From contig JACQAK010000070.1 of NCBI GenBank assembly GCA_016194985.1, positions 1-51,406 on the forward strand: a DNA stretch of 51,406 bases. The letters are read 5' to 3'. Below the pieces are notes generated by a model. That model saw only the letters and a program-made list of their open reading frames with translations, was not told where the DNA came from and searched no databases. A program made the position numbers and the translations under genes. Positions 1-7,095 of the stretch are shown here, one piece after another. Positions within the stretch are counted from its first letter, which is position 1. Each line of letters starts with the position of its first letter. This DNA comes from Bacteroidota bacterium. GTDB taxonomy: Bacteria; Bacteroidota; Bacteroidia; B-17B0; Aurantibacillaceae.

Positions 1-1
1 T

Positions 2-103
2 TTATTAACGAATTATCGTGCTAAGCAAAAATTGAGTGTAGCAAAAATGGCATCTTTACTACACTTAAACGCTGATGATTTTTTAATTAGGTATAATGTT
101 TAA
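2..103 (+). CDS. 3' end of a gene running in from the left edge (hypothetical)
   Basis: An open frame enters from the left edge and ends at a TAA at 101-103, leaving 33 residues. The stretch YRAKQKLSVAKMASLLHLN looks like the helical end of small UPF0175-type antitoxins or HTH proteins, where a 'Y-r-x-x-k-L-S-x-x-k-x-A-x-L' pattern is common. That resemblance is by eye only. It lies 39 bases upstream of the next small DNA-binding gene in the same direction and could share its transcript. The start, length and function are outside the window. Confidence 0.4.
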   Translation, partial: LLTNYRAKQKLSVAKMASLLHLNADDFLIRYNV

Positions 104-142
104 TTTGAGTTGTAATATAATTAATTAGATATAGGAGGTAGA

Positions 143-361
143 ATGATGAAGACATCAGTAGTGAAAATTGTGATTAAGCCATACACAAACAAGGAATTGG
201 CAAAAATATTCAACACAAGTGAAAGCACTTGGAGAAGAGATATAGCAAAAGTGAGGCATCATTTAGGCGAACGTATAGGACATCGCTGGAACGTTAAGCA
301 AGTGGAACAAATAATGAATTTATTGGGTCGTCCATTTGAGATTATCGAAGAGTATAAATAG
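143..361 (+). CDS. Small helix-turn-helix protein, paralogue of the protein at 3401
   Basis: A 72-residue protein with a basic, helix-rich sequence in which a 'KPYTNKELAKIF' segment precedes a recognition-helix-like 'STWRRDIAKV'. It aligns along its length with the 77-residue protein at 3401: KPY-x-x-KEL near the start, a W/R-rich helix, 'LG-x-x-IG', then 'V-x-QV' and 'G-x-P-x-x-I'. This suggests an excisionase- or MerR-like winged-helix DNA-binding fold, a family-level inference. There are two in-frame ATGs. The GGAGG at 134-138 lies 4 bases before the first (143) and 7 before the second (146), so 146 may be the real start. A clear Shine-Dalgarno is unusual in Bacteroidota. It is followed by a terminator, so it is a one- or two-gene unit, plausibly an element regulator. 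Confidence 0.75.
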   Translation: MMKTSVVKIVIKPYTNKELAKIFNTSESTWRRDIAKVRHHLGERIGHRWNVKQVEQIMNLLGRPFEIIEEYK

Positions 362-384
362 AATATTTACATATTGAAAAAATA

Positions 385-422
385 ATGATGCCAGCCTGAA
401 ATAAGCTGGCAATTTTATTTTA
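385..422 (+). terminator. Rho-independent terminator after the small HTH gene
   Basis: A 7-bp stem TGCCAGC (389-395) / GCTGGCA (405-411) with a 9-base loop is followed by the T-rich run ATTTTATTTT. It separates the small regulator from the nuclease-like cargo genes. Confidence 0.75.
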
Positions 423-470
423 AAAAGTTCTAGAATAATTTTTTTGTAAATTAGTTACGAAATTAAAATT

Positions 471-1748
471 ATGATTCAGCAAAAATATAAACTAGGAAAG
501 GAACTAGAATTACAATTTAGAGATTGTGAAGAAATTTGGATTGCAGCAGCAATGATTTCAGATGGTGGCTTAAACTTTATTGAAAAAACCATAAATAAGT
601 ATGCTAAACAAAACTATTTGGTTGGAATTGGATTACCTACATCTCCGTCCGTATTAAAAAAAATAGGCGTAGATAATCCAAATAATGTAAGTGCGAGAGT
701 ATTTCATAAAGCCGAAATATTATTTCATCCAAAAGTATATATAATCAAATCTGGAAATAAATTAACTGCCTTTGTAGGGTCGGGTAATTGTACTGAGGGG
801 GGATTTGATAAAAATATTGAAGTAAGTTTAAAAACAGATGATATTAATGTATGCAATGGATTGTTAATTTGGTTTAATAGTCAGTATAAGCAAGGGAAAT
901 CAATTACAAATGATTTTATTGAAAAATATAATAAACTGTTTGAAAATAGAAGAAATCGTTTAGACCAAGATAAAAAGGATATAAAAATATTTTTTCCTGA
1001 AATAGAAATAAATCCACAACAAAACATCTCATTAGAAAACATTGACTTCACAAATCAATACTTTAAAAGAAAACATTTTGAAATATTTAGAGGTAATTTG
1101 CCTACTGATGAGAGTGATTCTGCAAATAAAGAAAGACAAGATGTTAAGAGATTATTGTACAAAATAAGAGATAAATTAAATCCCAAATTAAAGGAACGGA
1201 AATGGGACTTACATGAACACTATGAATTTGAGCACATAATATCTTCGGACAAACACGGTTCTAGAACAGGCGATGAACTAAATGGAATGTGGCTTCATTA
1301 TGGGCGAAGTAAACCCGAAATCAAAGATTACGGTGAAAAGGAAACTCCTTTAGATTATATGCGCCTACAAGTTATTATAAATGCAAATCATGTAGGCATT
1401 TGGAACAGGATTGGCAAGAACATGGGAAGTAAAATAGATAGAGATAATTTAAAATTTATACTTACCGAGAACTCTGAAAAAGCAGAACAATTCTGTTTAT
1501 TATTACTTTCATTACCTAAAGACTATTTCATTCACCTAAATGACGAAACTAGATATATAAATGAATTTCAAAACACAATGCAATTAAAGGAGTATTTATT
1601 AAGTGAGAAGTTAAGCTCTTATTTTATAATAGGTAAAGAATATACTCCTGAAAATACATTAATATCTGAACAACTAATTATAGATACAATCCTATTAGAT
1701 TTAAAAAATCTATACCCAATATACCAACTTATTAAACACAAATTGTAG
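471..1748 (+). CDS. Phospholipase-D-like nuclease protein, possible restriction or defence cargo
   Basis: A 425-residue protein. The N-terminal part has a PLD-superfamily half-site: 'FHPKVYII' with H86 and K88, then 'GSGNCTEGG' at 103-111, matching the H-x-K ... G-S-x-N pattern of PLD-type restriction nucleases such as BfiI and NgoFVII relatives. Such enzymes dimerise to complete the site, and DNA cleavage is the usual role of soluble bacterial members. The C-terminal 250 residues are unrecognised; they contain 'HEHYEFEHI' and 'RLQVIINANHVGIWNRIG' and may bind DNA or sense a target. The next gene, 39 bases downstream, encodes a second nuclease-type fold, so the two probably work together. No methyltransferase partner is adjacent. 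The fold is moderately sure; the role is inferred from context. Confidence 0.6.
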   Translation: MIQQKYKLGKELELQFRDCEEIWIAAAMISDGGLNFIEKTINKYAKQNYLVGIGLPTSPSVLKKIGVDNPNNVSARVFHKAEILFHPKVYIIKSGNKLTAFVGSGNCTEGGFDKNIEVSLKTDDINVCNGLLIWFNSQYKQGKSITNDFIEKYNKLFENRRNRLDQDKKDIKIFFPEIEINPQQNISLENIDFTNQYFKRKHFEIFRGNLPTDESDSANKERQDVKRLLYKIRDKLNPKLKERKWDLHEHYEFEHIISSDKHGSRTGDELNGMWLHYGRSKPEIKDYGEKETPLDYMRLQVIINANHVGIWNRIGKNMGSKIDRDNLKFILTENSEKAEQFCLLLLSLPKDYFIHLNDETRYINEFQNTMQLKEYLLSEKLSSYFIIGKEYTPENTLISEQLIIDTILLDLKNLYPIYQLIKHKL

Positions 1749-1787
1749 GCAATTTTTCTATGAATCGCCGATTGAAATTATCATGTT

Positions 1788-2540
1788 ATGAAATGCCACT
1801 ATAAACTTTACAATACAGATGAAACAGTAGTTGAGTATCAATCAGAATTAGCAACCGTGTATGGTAGCTATGTTAACTTCAAAAACAAGCGGTACATGAT
1901 TATTTCAGCAAATACTACAATAGAAGGTGATTGGCTAATTAGTGGCGAAGAAGTTGTTTTGGGCTCTGTTTCTCAAACCTTTCGTAATAGATTTAAAAAA
2001 TTCCTGAAGAACAATGATGTAGAAACAGATACAGATGCGATGTCCGAAGAAACAGCTACTTCGATTTTTATTAAGTTTTTTGAAAAAGATTTTCATATAG
2101 AAAGAAATGTAAGTGGAAAGCATTTTACTGGTAAAAGGCAAAATATAGACTTAGTTTTAATTCCAAAAGATACTACCGAATTAATGAATAAGAATTTAGT
2201 TTTCGGTATCGAAATGAAAAACCCTTTTTTGGACAGAAGTAAAGGTCGTAAAAATTCAGATATAATGGCTCAATGCCTTGACTATGCTCAATCAGACTTC
2301 GAGAAATATCCTGACATGATAGTACTTGTATGCCCCATTCCTCCAAGATATGAAAGGGAAAAAGTATTACTTAATTTTATTTCACGCTATAATGTAGGAT
2401 ACGTTGCTTTTACAGAAAGAAAACTATCATTTAATCTAGCGGAATTAATAATATGGTCAAGTGATTATGGTTTTGGGAGTTTACTAAAGAACTCTTTAAT
2501 GAAGCAAAAAATCGGAAACAGGGCATATAAAGTAAAATAG
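1788..2540 (+). CDS. PD-(D/E)XK nuclease-family protein
   Basis: A 250-residue protein with the core signature of the PD-(D/E)XK superfamily: D121 in 'QNIDLVLIP', then E142-x-K144 in 'FGIEMKNP', followed by a helix with Q162 ('AQCLDYAQSD'). The first 65 residues form a separate beta-rich module ('RYMIISANTTIEGDW...SGEEVVLGS') of unknown role. The family includes restriction endonucleases, Holliday-junction enzymes and defence nucleases. It is transcribed with the PLD-like gene and is the last gene before a strong bidirectional terminator, so the pair forms a discrete cargo cassette. Codon usage is as AT-rich as the neighbouring chromosome. The nuclease fold is fairly sure; the biological target is not visible. 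Confidence 0.65.
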   Translation: MKCHYKLYNTDETVVEYQSELATVYGSYVNFKNKRYMIISANTTIEGDWLISGEEVVLGSVSQTFRNRFKKFLKNNDVETDTDAMSEETATSIFIKFFEKDFHIERNVSGKHFTGKRQNIDLVLIPKDTTELMNKNLVFGIEMKNPFLDRSKGRKNSDIMAQCLDYAQSDFEKYPDMIVLVCPIPPRYEREKVLLNFISRYNVGYVAFTERKLSFNLAELIIWSSDYGFGSLLKNSLMKQKIGNRAYKVK

Positions 2541-2556
2541 GTTTCTAATTCAAACT

Positions 2557-2596
2557 AATAAAAAAACCGATTGAGATTTCAATCGGTTTTTTTATG
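2557..2596. terminator. Bidirectional Rho-independent terminator closing the cargo cassette
   Basis: A nearly perfect hairpin: AAACCGATTGA, a 3-base loop, TTCAATCGGTTT, with A and T runs on either side so that it works in both directions. It insulates the nuclease cassette from the viral operon that begins downstream. Confidence 0.9.
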
Positions 2597-2655
2597 TCCT
2601 TTTTTATTTAATTTTCCATAATTACGTCAATAATTGCGTAAAATATTTCTGGTCA

Positions 2656-2726
2656 TATCCAATCAAATCCAGTCAATACCAGTCAGGAAACGCATAGTTG
2701 TTGAGTTTCCAGTCAAATCCAGTCAT
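2656..2726 (+). repeat. Five phased CCA(G/A)TCA repeats (iteron or operator array)
   Basis: CCAATCA at 2659-2665 and CCAGTCA at 2669-2675, 2679-2685, 2709-2715 and 2719-2725. The flanking bases are also similar (unit about (A/T)(A/T)TCCAGTCA). The three left copies are spaced exactly 10 bp apart, the two right copies are 10 bp apart, and the gap between the groups is 30 bp, so all five fall on one face of the helix. The array lies directly upstream of the first gene of the long operon. This suits cooperative binding by a regulator or replication initiator. Confidence 0.8.
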
Positions 2727-2752
2727 CGCCATTTTTTGTTGTCGTTACTTTG
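2719..2752 (+). promoter_or_regulatory. Candidate promoter of the long operon, overlapped by the last repeat
   Basis: TTACTTTG at 2745-2752 is a near match to the Bacteroidota -7 box TAnnTTTG, 42 bases before the start at 2794. The expected -33 position (about 2719-2726) has no TTTG and is occupied by the last CCAGTCA copy. This arrangement suggests activation by a repeat-binding protein. Inference from spacing only. Confidence 0.4.
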
Positions 2753-2793
2753 TCTCGTCAAATCAAAACAAGTAATCAATAAAACAACATATC

Positions 2794-3363
2794 ATGAGCG
2801 CAGTAAAAAAAGTATCAGAAAACAGCACAAAAAGAGCAAGTACATTAAGAGTAATTAAAGGTGGATTATTTGCACGTACAAAAAAGGAAATCGCAATCGA
2901 AAATTTATGGTTAATCTGTAAAGCCTCTTTTTGGAACACTCAACTTTTTACCAACGACGAAGAAAAAGAATTTAAAGCGTTATTAGCTGAACACTTCAAA
3001 GGGAGCAAAAACGTTGAACTAACCTTTAAACAATTAGTAGAACGTGTATGCTTAACCAAGCGATACTTATCTCGCAAAAAAGGCAGATACATTTCAAAAC
3101 CTATTGATTGGTTAAATATCAATTACAAAAACGGATTATCAGGAACACTAAGTTGGTACAAAGTAGTTCAAGCACAACGTGGAACTGTTCCACATTACAA
3201 CGAGGGAATTTCATTATTAGCAAAAGCATTATTAAAGTATGCTGATAAACGAAACATCTTGGATATGCTTCACTATCGCAGAGAATTAATCCGTTTAAAA
3301 CAGCATGACTTATTGCAACTCTTTATGAATAGTATCATGCACATTCAGTATTTCAATTTCTAA
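2794..3363 (+). CDS. Hypothetical protein, first gene of the long operon
   Basis: A 189-residue, basic, largely helical protein with no family I can name. It contains 'FTNDEEKEFKALLAEHF', a K/R-rich 'TKRYLSRKKGRYISKPIDWLNINYKNGLSGT' region (described here in two halves around residues 88-118), and a helical C-terminus with 'YRRELIRLKQHDLLQLF'. There is no transmembrane segment. Position just behind the phased repeats and before a small HTH gene suggests an early function such as replication initiation or regulation. That is inferred from context only. The start at 2794 is preceded by an A-rich leader. Confidence 0.6.
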   Translation: MSAVKKVSENSTKRASTLRVIKGGLFARTKKEIAIENLWLICKASFWNTQLFTNDEEKEFKALLAEHFKGSKNVELTFKQLVERVCLTKRYLSRKKGRYISKPIDWLNINYKNGLSGTLSWYKVVQAQRGTVPHYNEGISLLAKALLKYADKRNILDMLHYRRELIRLKQHDLLQLFMNSIMHIQYFNF

Positions 3364-3400
3364 TCAAACAAAACATTCACAATAAAAAAAACTAAAGAAC

Positions 3401-3634
3401 ATGAGCCAATCAGCAAAAGTAGTAGTAATGGAAAGACCATTTGAGGTAAAGCCTTACAGTAAAAAAGAATTATACGAGCGTATCGGAATCAGTAAATACA
3501 TTTTCAATCGCTGGGTAAAAGCTATTGAACCGCAACTAGGAAAACCTATCGGTGGTGTTTATAGTGTAAGACAAGTTTTATTAATAGTTGAAACATTTGG
3601 AATGCCTTGTCAGATAGTTAATCAAGCAGCATAA
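3401..3634 (+). CDS. Small helix-turn-helix protein, paralogue of the protein at 143
   Basis: A 77-residue protein: 'VKPYSKKELYERIGISKYIFNRWVKAI' reads as a helix-turn-helix with the recognition helix around IFNRWVKAI, followed by 'LGKPIGGVYSVRQVLLIV' as a possible wing. It is related to the 72-residue protein at 143 (shared KPY-x-x-KEL, L-G-x-x-I-G, V-x-QV and a terminal GMP/GRP-x-x-I). Proteins of this size in mobile elements are often excisionases or operator-binding regulators. It is the best internal candidate to bind the phased CCAGTCA repeats 675 bases upstream, an untested inference. It shares the operon with the 189-residue protein ahead of it. Confidence 0.75.
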   Translation: MSQSAKVVVMERPFEVKPYSKKELYERIGISKYIFNRWVKAIEPQLGKPIGGVYSVRQVLLIVETFGMPCQIVNQAA

Positions 3635-3758
3635 GAAAGTGAAAGGTAAATCACAAAAGTAAAACGAAAGCTGTTTGAGTTTAAAATCCAGTCTGTATCC
3701 CAAAACCCTTACAGAACTTTGCATCCACAAACAACACAACATTAAAAAAGGAGGACAA

Positions 3759-3956
3759 ATGAAAACAAATGAAGTAGCAAGTGATAGCACCTCGCACACA
3801 TTTTTAACTGGTGCAATTTTATTTGCAAATATGGATTACTCGGGCTTAACAGATTATGCAGTTAAAGCAGTTATCGGAGGTGCAATATGGATGACGTTTA
3901 AACTAGCTGGTGATTACTTGAGCAATCGCATGAAGAAAAAGCAAAACAAACAATAA
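3759..3956 (+). CDS. Small single-pass membrane protein
   Basis: 65 residues from the ATG at 3759. A longer reading from a TTG at 3675 is possible, but the GGAGG at 3750-3754 just before 3759 decides for the shorter form, and the extra N-terminal residues have no hydrophobic or domain character. A central hydrophobic stretch 'AVKAVIGGAIWMTFKLAGDYL' (about residues 34-54) should span a membrane, followed by a strongly basic tail (NRMKKKQNKQ). In a virus with an internal membrane such proteins are structural. No named family is recognised. Confidence 0.65.
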   Translation: MKTNEVASDSTSHTFLTGAILFANMDYSGLTDYAVKAVIGGAIWMTFKLAGDYLSNRMKKKQNKQ

Positions 3957-4000
3957 TCAAAAATCAGTATTAAAAAACAGAAACAAATAAAAAAAAACAA

Positions 4001-4489
4001 ATGGCAAACTGGAAAAAAATAGGGATTATATCGGGCATAGGTGCTGGATTGGTTGGACTGGCAACCTATGCAAGCCGATTAAGTAAAGCCAGTACCAATT
4101 TAGAAACAGTTGTAAAAGCAAACATTCATTCGATAAAGTTAGAGGGGATAACTATCCGAATAGATGTGCAAATCAAAAATCCCAGTTCAGTAGGTTTCAA
4201 AATCAAATACCCTTTTGTAAAAGCAATGTTCAAGGATAGTATTATAGGTACATCACAAGTGATTGATAAAACAATCACTATTCCAAAGAACGGAGAAGTA
4301 AATGTAGAGGGTATTATGATTCTTGTACCATACACAGGATTGTTTTCAGTCGGAGCAGGATTGCTTAAAGCGTTAACCCAAAATGATTCCGCAGTCATTA
4401 CGGTTAAAACAATTACCAATGTTGACTTAGGCTGGAAAAAATTACCATACGAAAAATCAACAGACATCACACTTAGAAACAAAGCATAA
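4001..4489 (+). CDS. LEA type 2 / WHy-like membrane-anchored protein
   Basis: 162 residues. A hydrophobic, glycine-rich anchor at about 6-25 ('IGIISGIGAGLVGLATYAS') is followed by a beta-sandwich-like region: 'IKLEGITIRIDVQIKNPSS', 'IKYPFVKAMFKDSIIGTSQV', 'ITIPKNGEVNVEGIMILV'. The pattern of an N-P pair after a long strand and a later 'I-P-x-x-G' strand is typical of LEA-2/WHy domains. Their bacterial roles are poorly known. It overlaps the next gene by one base (TAATG), so the two are translationally coupled. It probably displays a beta domain on one side of a membrane; assignment to the LEA-2 family is moderate. Confidence 0.6.
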   Translation: MANWKKIGIISGIGAGLVGLATYASRLSKASTNLETVVKANIHSIKLEGITIRIDVQIKNPSSVGFKIKYPFVKAMFKDSIIGTSQVIDKTITIPKNGEVNVEGIMILVPYTGLFSVGAGLLKALTQNDSAVITVKTITNVDLGWKKLPYEKSTDITLRNKA

Positions 4490-6306
4490 TGGAAGCAACA
4501 ACACAAATAAAAATAAAAAGCCTTGAGCCATATCGCCATTTGTTTCCAAGAGCATTGGCAATAGATAAGACTATAAAAAAAGGAGCTGGTGTAAGTGATA
4601 CCGTTGCATTCATACCGAAGGTAGTTGCAAAGTGTATATGGCAAGTAGAGGATTATGTTGAACAAGAGTTAAAGAGACTAAATACTTATGATGCTTGTGA
4701 GAAGCTATGGTACTTTGTAAAAAACCATATTGCCTACAAAAAAGACGAAAGAGGTATTGAACAAGTAAGAAGCCCAAGACGATTGATACATGATGCAACT
4801 GGTGATTGTGATTGCTTTACAACATTTATTGGAACGTGTTTAAGTGCTTTAAACATCCCTGTAATCAACCGTATCACAAAGTACAAAGAAAACTACTTCC
4901 AGCACATCTATCCGATTGTACCAATAGGGAATGGTAAATACATCGTAATGGATTGTGTAGTGGATAGTTTTAATTACGAAGAACCATACACAGAAAAAAA
5001 AGACTACAAAATGGATTTACAATTTTTAGATGGAATTGATGACGAGAAACTAAACGGTAATGTGGACGCACAGGATCTGTTTGGTTGGGACAACGAAATA
5101 GGCGACTTAGGGAGACGTGGTTTATTTCGTAGAAACGCCAGTTCATCAGCAATGCCCGAAGGGAATCAGGGCGGAAAAGGAAAAAGAAAAGGATTCCAAA
5201 AATTCAAAAACATCGCTAAGAGAGTTTTAAACGTAACGAATAAAGTGAACCCCGCAACCGCTTTATTACGTGCTGGAATACTTGCATCTATGAAGCTCAA
5301 CATAATGAAAGTACCGCAGCGTTTAAAATGGGCTTATTTAAGCGAACAAGAGGCTCAACAAAAAGGCGCAGACATGGGCAAGTTTGACCGATTGAAAAAA
5401 GTGCTTTATCGCATCGAGCAGATTTTCTATACCGCTGGTGGTAAACCTGAAAATTTACGAAAAGCTATCCTTACAGGTAAAGGAAACAGAAACAAAGAAG
5501 TTAATGGACTTGGAATGATACATGGAGTTGATGAGTTTTCGGGAGTTGATGAGTACACAAGTCTAAACTCTTTACTAGGAACAAACATTTATCAGGATGA
5601 ATTTGTTAACGGATTGGAAGGTACAGAAGGCTTAGGTTCGGCAGTTGCAACAGGAGCAGCCATAACAGCAGCTACGACAGTAATGACAGCAATTGCAGGA
5701 TTATTGAAATCAATCGGAAACGTTTTTCCAAAGAAAAAAGGAGCGAATGATTTTAATGCAGCCGAAAATGCTGGTGGTGAAAGTGGTTCGGAAAACACGA
5801 GTGCTGATACCTCAAACGAAAGTTCTGAAAACTCTTCGTCTAGTTCAGGAGGTAGTTCAAATAGCAGTTCGGGAGGCGGTTCAGGAAGTAGTAATGAATC
5901 ATCAGAAAGTTCAGGCAGTTCAACGGATGGTAGTAATAATACCCCAGCGAATAAAACCAGCAACGAAGTTAGTACAGGTGAATCAGAAAACGAGAACTCT
6001 AACGCATCTGCAAGAACTACAAACGCAAAAGAAACGAACACTACTGGGACAACAACTGAAACCAAAAGCGGAGGCTTCAAAGAATTTTGGGACAAAAACA
6101 AAAAGTGGATGAAGCCAGTCGGTATCGGATTAGGAGCAGCAGCACTTCTTTACATGGGTTACAAAGCCTATAAAAAGAACGCAGCGACACCGAAAACCAA
6201 AAGCGCACAACCAGCCCTGAACGGAGTGCCGAGAAGAAAGAAAAAAAGAAAATCAAAGGGGAAAACAAATCACCAGCACTACAAGCAGAAAGTAGATTTA
6301 ATGTAG
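4489..6306 (+). CDS. Transglutaminase/papain-like protein with Ser-Gly linker and membrane anchor
   Basis: 605 residues. The N-terminal domain (about 50-170) has a transglutaminase-type triad: C107 in 'ATGDCDCFTTF', H139 in 'YFQHIYPIV', D155 in 'YIVMDCVVD'. Bacterial and viral members are often cysteine proteases. A basic region follows (about 210-330), then 'EVNGLG' (337-342) and 'VNGLEG' (373-378), a hydrophobic alanine-rich stretch (about 380-405), a Ser/Gly/Asn/Thr low-complexity linker (about 425-525), a transmembrane segment ('KPVGIGLGAAALLYMGY', about 543-560) and 'ALNGVP' (576-581) before a very basic tail. As a membrane-bound enzyme amid structural genes, it could process virion proteins or modify peptidoglycan cross-links during entry. 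The triad is seen; the substrate is inferred. Confidence 0.65.
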   Translation: MEATTQIKIKSLEPYRHLFPRALAIDKTIKKGAGVSDTVAFIPKVVAKCIWQVEDYVEQELKRLNTYDACEKLWYFVKNHIAYKKDERGIEQVRSPRRLIHDATGDCDCFTTFIGTCLSALNIPVINRITKYKENYFQHIYPIVPIGNGKYIVMDCVVDSFNYEEPYTEKKDYKMDLQFLDGIDDEKLNGNVDAQDLFGWDNEIGDLGRRGLFRRNASSSAMPEGNQGGKGKRKGFQKFKNIAKRVLNVTNKVNPATALLRAGILASMKLNIMKVPQRLKWAYLSEQEAQQKGADMGKFDRLKKVLYRIEQIFYTAGGKPENLRKAILTGKGNRNKEVNGLGMIHGVDEFSGVDEYTSLNSLLGTNIYQDEFVNGLEGTEGLGSAVATGAAITAATTVMTAIAGLLKSIGNVFPKKKGANDFNAAENAGGESGSENTSADTSNESSENSSSSSGGSSNSSSGGGSGSSNESSESSGSSTDGSNNTPANKTSNEVSTGESENENSNASARTTNAKETNTTGTTTETKSGGFKEFWDKNKKWMKPVGIGLGAAALLYMGYKAYKKNAATPKTKSAQPALNGVPRRKKKRKSKGKTNHQHYKQKVDLM

Positions 6307-6328
6307 AACCCTTAAAAAACAAAAGAAC

Positions 6329-6922
6329 ATGAGTAAGAAAAAAAGCAAAAAGTCCAGTTACAAAAAACACTCACAAGTGTTGTCTTTAACCAGCGAATTA
6401 GATACCAAAGGCAATGCAAAAAACTCTGCAATTGAAACGCTAAAGGACTTAACAATTGGTGTAGTTGGTGGAGGCTTAGCGGGAGCAGCCATAGGCAAAC
6501 CCTCATTGTTAGTTGGTTTAGGTGCATCCTTAATAGGACATTACGCTGGTGTACCAATGGCAACAAGTTTCGGACTAGGTATGATGGCTTCGGGAGGTTA
6601 TCAAATCGGTTCAGGTGCGGTGAATGGCTTATCAGGAATGAACGGAGTAAAAGAGCGAGTAAAATCGTTTAGCGAAAACTTTAAGCAACGTTTGTACTTG
6701 GATAAAATCATCAAGCCAAAGAAACAGGAAGAAGAAAGCACCAACGGCATGGGGAACGTTCAGTACTTTAAGTACCCTCAGTCGGAAAACAAAGAACTCG
6801 ATATGGGTTCGCTGGACAATATCGAACAAGAGATTACTCGATTAGGTGAACAATATGAACGTAAACAAATGTCGGGTACATACGATGATATGGCAGGCAT
6901 GAACGATGAAGTCATTTACTAG
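6329..6922 (+). CDS. Glycine-rich membrane protein, putative virion component
   Basis: 197 residues. A basic N-terminus (KKKSKKSSYKK) precedes two hydrophobic, small-residue-rich spans at about 42-60 ('TIGVVGGGLAGAAIGK') and 62-92 ('VGLGASLIGHYAGVPMATSFGLG' region). Then come the tandem motif copies 'VNGL' (98-101) and 'MNGV' (104-107), a basic amphipathic segment and an acidic C-terminus with 'NGMG' at 139-142. The motif is shared with other proteins of this element. Close packing with the preceding membrane gene (22 bases) supports one operon. No named family is recognised; the two-span topology is confident, the virion role inferred. Confidence 0.6.
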   Translation: MSKKKSKKSSYKKHSQVLSLTSELDTKGNAKNSAIETLKDLTIGVVGGGLAGAAIGKPSLLVGLGASLIGHYAGVPMATSFGLGMMASGGYQIGSGAVNGLSGMNGVKERVKSFSENFKQRLYLDKIIKPKKQEEESTNGMGNVQYFKYPQSENKELDMGSLDNIEQEITRLGEQYERKQMSGTYDDMAGMNDEVIY

Positions 6923-6930
6923 CTAACAAC

Positions 6931-7026
6931 AAGGGCTAAAAGCCGCTCCGTTCCTACTTAAACATCTTGCAGTATAAGCAAACCCTATTTATCAAAAGTA
7001 GCGGTACAGGAAAGCTACGCCCTTTT
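6931..7026 (+). promoter_or_regulatory. Structured leader upstream of the candidate capsid gene
   Basis: The 173-base gap before the gene at 7096 holds a GGCT/AGCC hairpin (6934-6944), a GTAGC/GCTAC hairpin (6998-7018) and an AAGGGC (6931-6936) complementary to GCCCTT (7019-7024), followed by a T run (7023-7027). It could fold as a closed multi-hairpin leader or act as an attenuator. It is the largest gap inside the operon. Fold judged by eye. Confidence 0.45.
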
Positions 7027-7095
7027 TGTAAGCAAAAAATGACAAGCGAAAAAGAAAAAAGTAAACAAAAGTAAAATCAAAAAAAACAGAAAATT

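Noticed and set aside
2656-2726. CRISPR array
   Set aside because: The repeat unit is only about 10 bases with no spacers; the spacing fits protein-binding sites.
2634-2858. 74-codon frame over the phased repeats
   Set aside because: Its sequence is produced by the repeat array and the start of the 189-residue gene in another frame; the repeats look regulatory.
3675-3758. N-terminal extension of the small membrane protein from a TTG start
   Set aside because: A Shine-Dalgarno directly precedes ATG 3759 and the added residues show no protein-like features.
4126-4665. 179-codon minus-strand frame
   Set aside because: Spans the ends of two well-supported plus-strand genes and their overlap; Cys/Tyr/Phe-rich shadow translation.
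5592-6101. 169-codon minus-strand frame
   Set aside because: It is antisense to the Ser/Gly/Asn low-complexity linker of the 605-residue protein, where biased codons keep the other strand open.
5747-6112. 121-codon plus-strand frame
   Set aside because: An out-of-frame reading of the same low-complexity linker; Val/Gln-rich with no domain character.
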